Origin: Acidobacteriaceae bacterium
GTDB lineage: Bacteria > Acidobacteriota > Terriglobia > Terriglobales > SbA1
DNA: 8,168 nt
Direction of reading: 5' to 3'
Assembly (NCBI GenBank): GCA_003136335.1
Contig: PLEA01000117.1
Coordinates: 1,302 to 9,469, forward strand
Position numbers and translations under genes: made by a program. Positions 7,620 to 8,168 of the stretch are shown here, piece by piece (the stretch's first letter is position 1; every line of letters starts with the position of its first letter). The notes below the pieces were generated by a model, which did no database searches, was not told where the DNA came from, and was given only the letters and a program-made list of their open reading frames with translations.

Positions 7620-7811
7620 CGTATTCTTTCAATCTTATCGCCCCGGTTGGAAGTACCATCGTAGTAACTACGCTGGTTCGGCAAGTATCCATTTCGCTGG
7701 AGACGAAACTTGCTACGTCTCTGCCCGGCGCATCGCGAACTTACAGTGCCAACCGGAAAACGGCGACCGAGCAACTCAAAATGGCTTATTGACGGCGGCG
7801 GTCAATGCATT
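7620..7811. other. Intergenic stretch with two short dyads, no gene recognised
   Basis: Upstream region of the minus-strand PilZ/RDD-like gene. CGTAGT-A-ACTACG at 7660-7672 is a perfect dyad about 40 bases upstream of the GTG start. ATTGAC (7788-7793) and GTCAAT (7801-7806) form a second perfect 6-bp dyad with a 7-base GC-rich centre. Either could be an operator, but no known binding motif is recognised. Short open frames here have no family resemblance. No tRNA or other RNA gene was recognised. Confidence 0.3.
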
Positions 7812-7863
7812 ATGAAAGAGCCCCCCGCTTTCAGAAGGTCCGAGCTGGATGTGGCGCCGCCTC

Positions 7864-7883
7864 CGCTGCGCTGCGCTGCGCTG
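7864..7883. repeat. Five-base tandem repeat (CGCTG)4
   Basis: Four perfect copies of CGCTG in a GC-rich non-coding stretch shortly before the insertion sequence. A hairpin follows closely. No coding role is seen. Confidence 0.85.
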
Positions 7884-7896
7884 TGCAGGGGCTTCG

Positions 7897-7912
7897 CTCC
7901 GCCACGGCGGAG
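7897..7912. repeat. Short REP-like hairpin upstream of the IS110 element
   Basis: CTCCGCC (7897-7903) and GGCGGAG (7906-7912) are perfect 7-base arms with a two-base centre. It is followed by GCGTAACTACAG, which partly resembles the GCGCTACAG that borders the 23-base palindromes near 7126 when read on the minus strand. Some IS110-family elements are known to insert in REP-type palindromes, so this could mark the target, but the junction is not defined. Confidence 0.4.
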
Positions 7913-7993
7913 AGCGTAACTACAGTGGTGTGTGCGGTGAGGGAAAGAAGTGCAGGAGGGCATAGGCAAATCGGCTGGAGAAATGGCATTTTA

Positions 7994-8041
7994 CCTTGAG
8001 GGGAAAGACAAGCGTTAGCACGAATGATCTTTCCCCCAAGG
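7994..8041 (+). promoter_or_regulatory. Stable hairpin covering part of the transposase ribosome binding site
   Basis: CCTTG (7994-7998) and GGGGAAAGA (8000-8008) pair with TCTTTCCCC (8028-8036) and CAAGG (8037-8041). This makes 14 pairs with one bulged A7999 and a 19-base loop. The downstream arm includes the first four bases of the AAGGAGG ribosome binding site, so folding would hinder translation of the transposase. It could be a translational brake or the 3' stem of a bridge RNA. Confidence 0.6.
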
Positions 8042-8044
8042 AGG
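8038..8044 (+). promoter_or_regulatory. Strong Shine-Dalgarno sequence of the IS110 transposase
   Basis: AAGGAGG stands eight bases before the ATG at 8053. It is the strongest ribosome binding site in the window and fixes the start. Its first four bases lie in the downstream arm of the hairpin. Confidence 0.85.
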
Positions 8045-8052
8045 CAACTCAA

Positions 8053-8168
8053 ATGAGTTACGACGTCAAATATATCGGAATGGACGTGCACAAGGAAGCC
8101 ATTGTGATCGCCGTCCAGAATGAGAGCGGGAAGCTGGTGATGGAGTCGGTGATCGAAACCAAAGCCAG
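8053..8168 (+). CDS. IS110-family transposase (DEDD recombinase), N-terminal 38 residues only
   Basis: The visible N-terminus reads MSYDVKYIGMDVHKEAIVIA and onward to the window edge. The YIGMDVHKE sequence is the first strand of the RuvC-like DEDD catalytic domain of IS110-family recombinases; Asp11 is the first of the four acidic residues. These enzymes cut and rejoin DNA to move the element, guided in the IS110 group by an RNA from the element's own left end. The start is firmly placed by the AAGGAGG eight bases upstream. The gene is cut by the window edge, so its length, its remaining catalytic residues and the Ser-containing C-terminal domain cannot be checked. Confidence 0.93.
   Translation, partial: MSYDVKYIGMDVHKEAIVIAVQNESGKLVMESVIETKA

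Larger units (their letters stand above)
7920..8052 (+). ncRNA. Possible IS110 bridge RNA region (position only)
   Basis: In IS110-group elements the non-coding left end before the recombinase gene encodes a structured bridge RNA whose loops pair with target and donor DNA. This stretch is in the corresponding place and contains strong secondary structure (stem at 7994-8041; AAATG/CATTT dyad at 7981-7991). I could not identify the two recognition loops, so the call rests on position and family knowledge, not on a recognised RNA sequence. Confidence 0.25.
7920..8168 (+). mobile_element. IS110-family insertion sequence, left end and start only (left boundary approximate)
   Basis: The start of an IS110-type transposase at 8053 shows that an IS110-family element enters the window here and continues past its right edge. 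These elements carry a non-coding left end before the transposase gene and have short or no terminal inverted repeats, so the outer boundary cannot be read from one end. Position 7920 is only a working estimate, placed just after the REP-like hairpin. Completeness and activity cannot be judged. Confidence 0.5.

Noticed and set aside
7641..7720. Possible tRNA because of a GGTTCG segment
   Set aside because: No cloverleaf, acceptor stem or anticodon arm could be assembled around it.
7805..7999. Short plus-strand open frames (7710-7919 and 7805-7999) before the IS110 gene
   Set aside because: Their products are Arg/Ala/Pro-rich from the CGCTG repeat and hairpin DNA, with no ribosome binding site and no family resemblance.

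Overview
The window is GC-rich bacterial chromosome. Its gene content suggests a member of the Acidobacteriota (Terriglobia-like): a LonA protease followed by an EngB GTPase, several single-domain PilZ proteins, tandem GC-rich palindromic repeats and an IS110-family insertion sequence. This placement is an inference from gene style, not from a marker gene. Both window edges cut through genes.

Layout. Positions 1-1716 (+) hold the C-terminal three quarters of the Lon protease (end of the N-terminal region, AAA+ domain, Ser-Lys protease domain). A 220-base gap with a candidate promoter leads to a 394-residue dCTP-deaminase-type protein (1937-3121, +), then to the ribosome-assembly GTPase EngB/YsxC (3204-3833, +). 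A very stable hairpin (3875-3909) separates EngB from a canonical PilZ protein (3999-4607, +). Next come a UDP-sugar C4-epimerase of the WbpP/TviC type (4784-5722, +), a spacer with repeated CCGGAAGCCG words, and a degenerate-receiver/PilZ fusion (5926-6603, +). Converging on it is a third PilZ protein on the minus strand (6648-7619). It carries a long linker and a membrane-embedded, RDD-like C-terminus. The last 430 bases before the right edge are non-coding until an IS110-family transposase begins at 8053 and runs off the window.

How the genes work together. lon and engB are neighbours in Bacillus subtilis (lonA-ysxC), so the dCTP-deaminase gene looks like an insertion between two old partners. 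The middle of the window has three different PilZ proteins around one nucleotide-sugar epimerase. This suggests, without proving, cyclic-di-GMP-linked control of surface polysaccharide.

Most interesting structure. (1) Four palindromes with centres spaced exactly 23 bases apart (7126-7217) lie inside the coding sequence of the PilZ/RDD-like gene and are read through as its linker. (2) The leader of the IS110 transposase is where members of the IS110 group encode their bridge RNA. It contains a 14-bp hairpin that buries part of a strong ribosome binding site, plus an upstream sequence able to compete for the same pairing arm. I did not find a clearly new multi-gene system; these two are the best leads.
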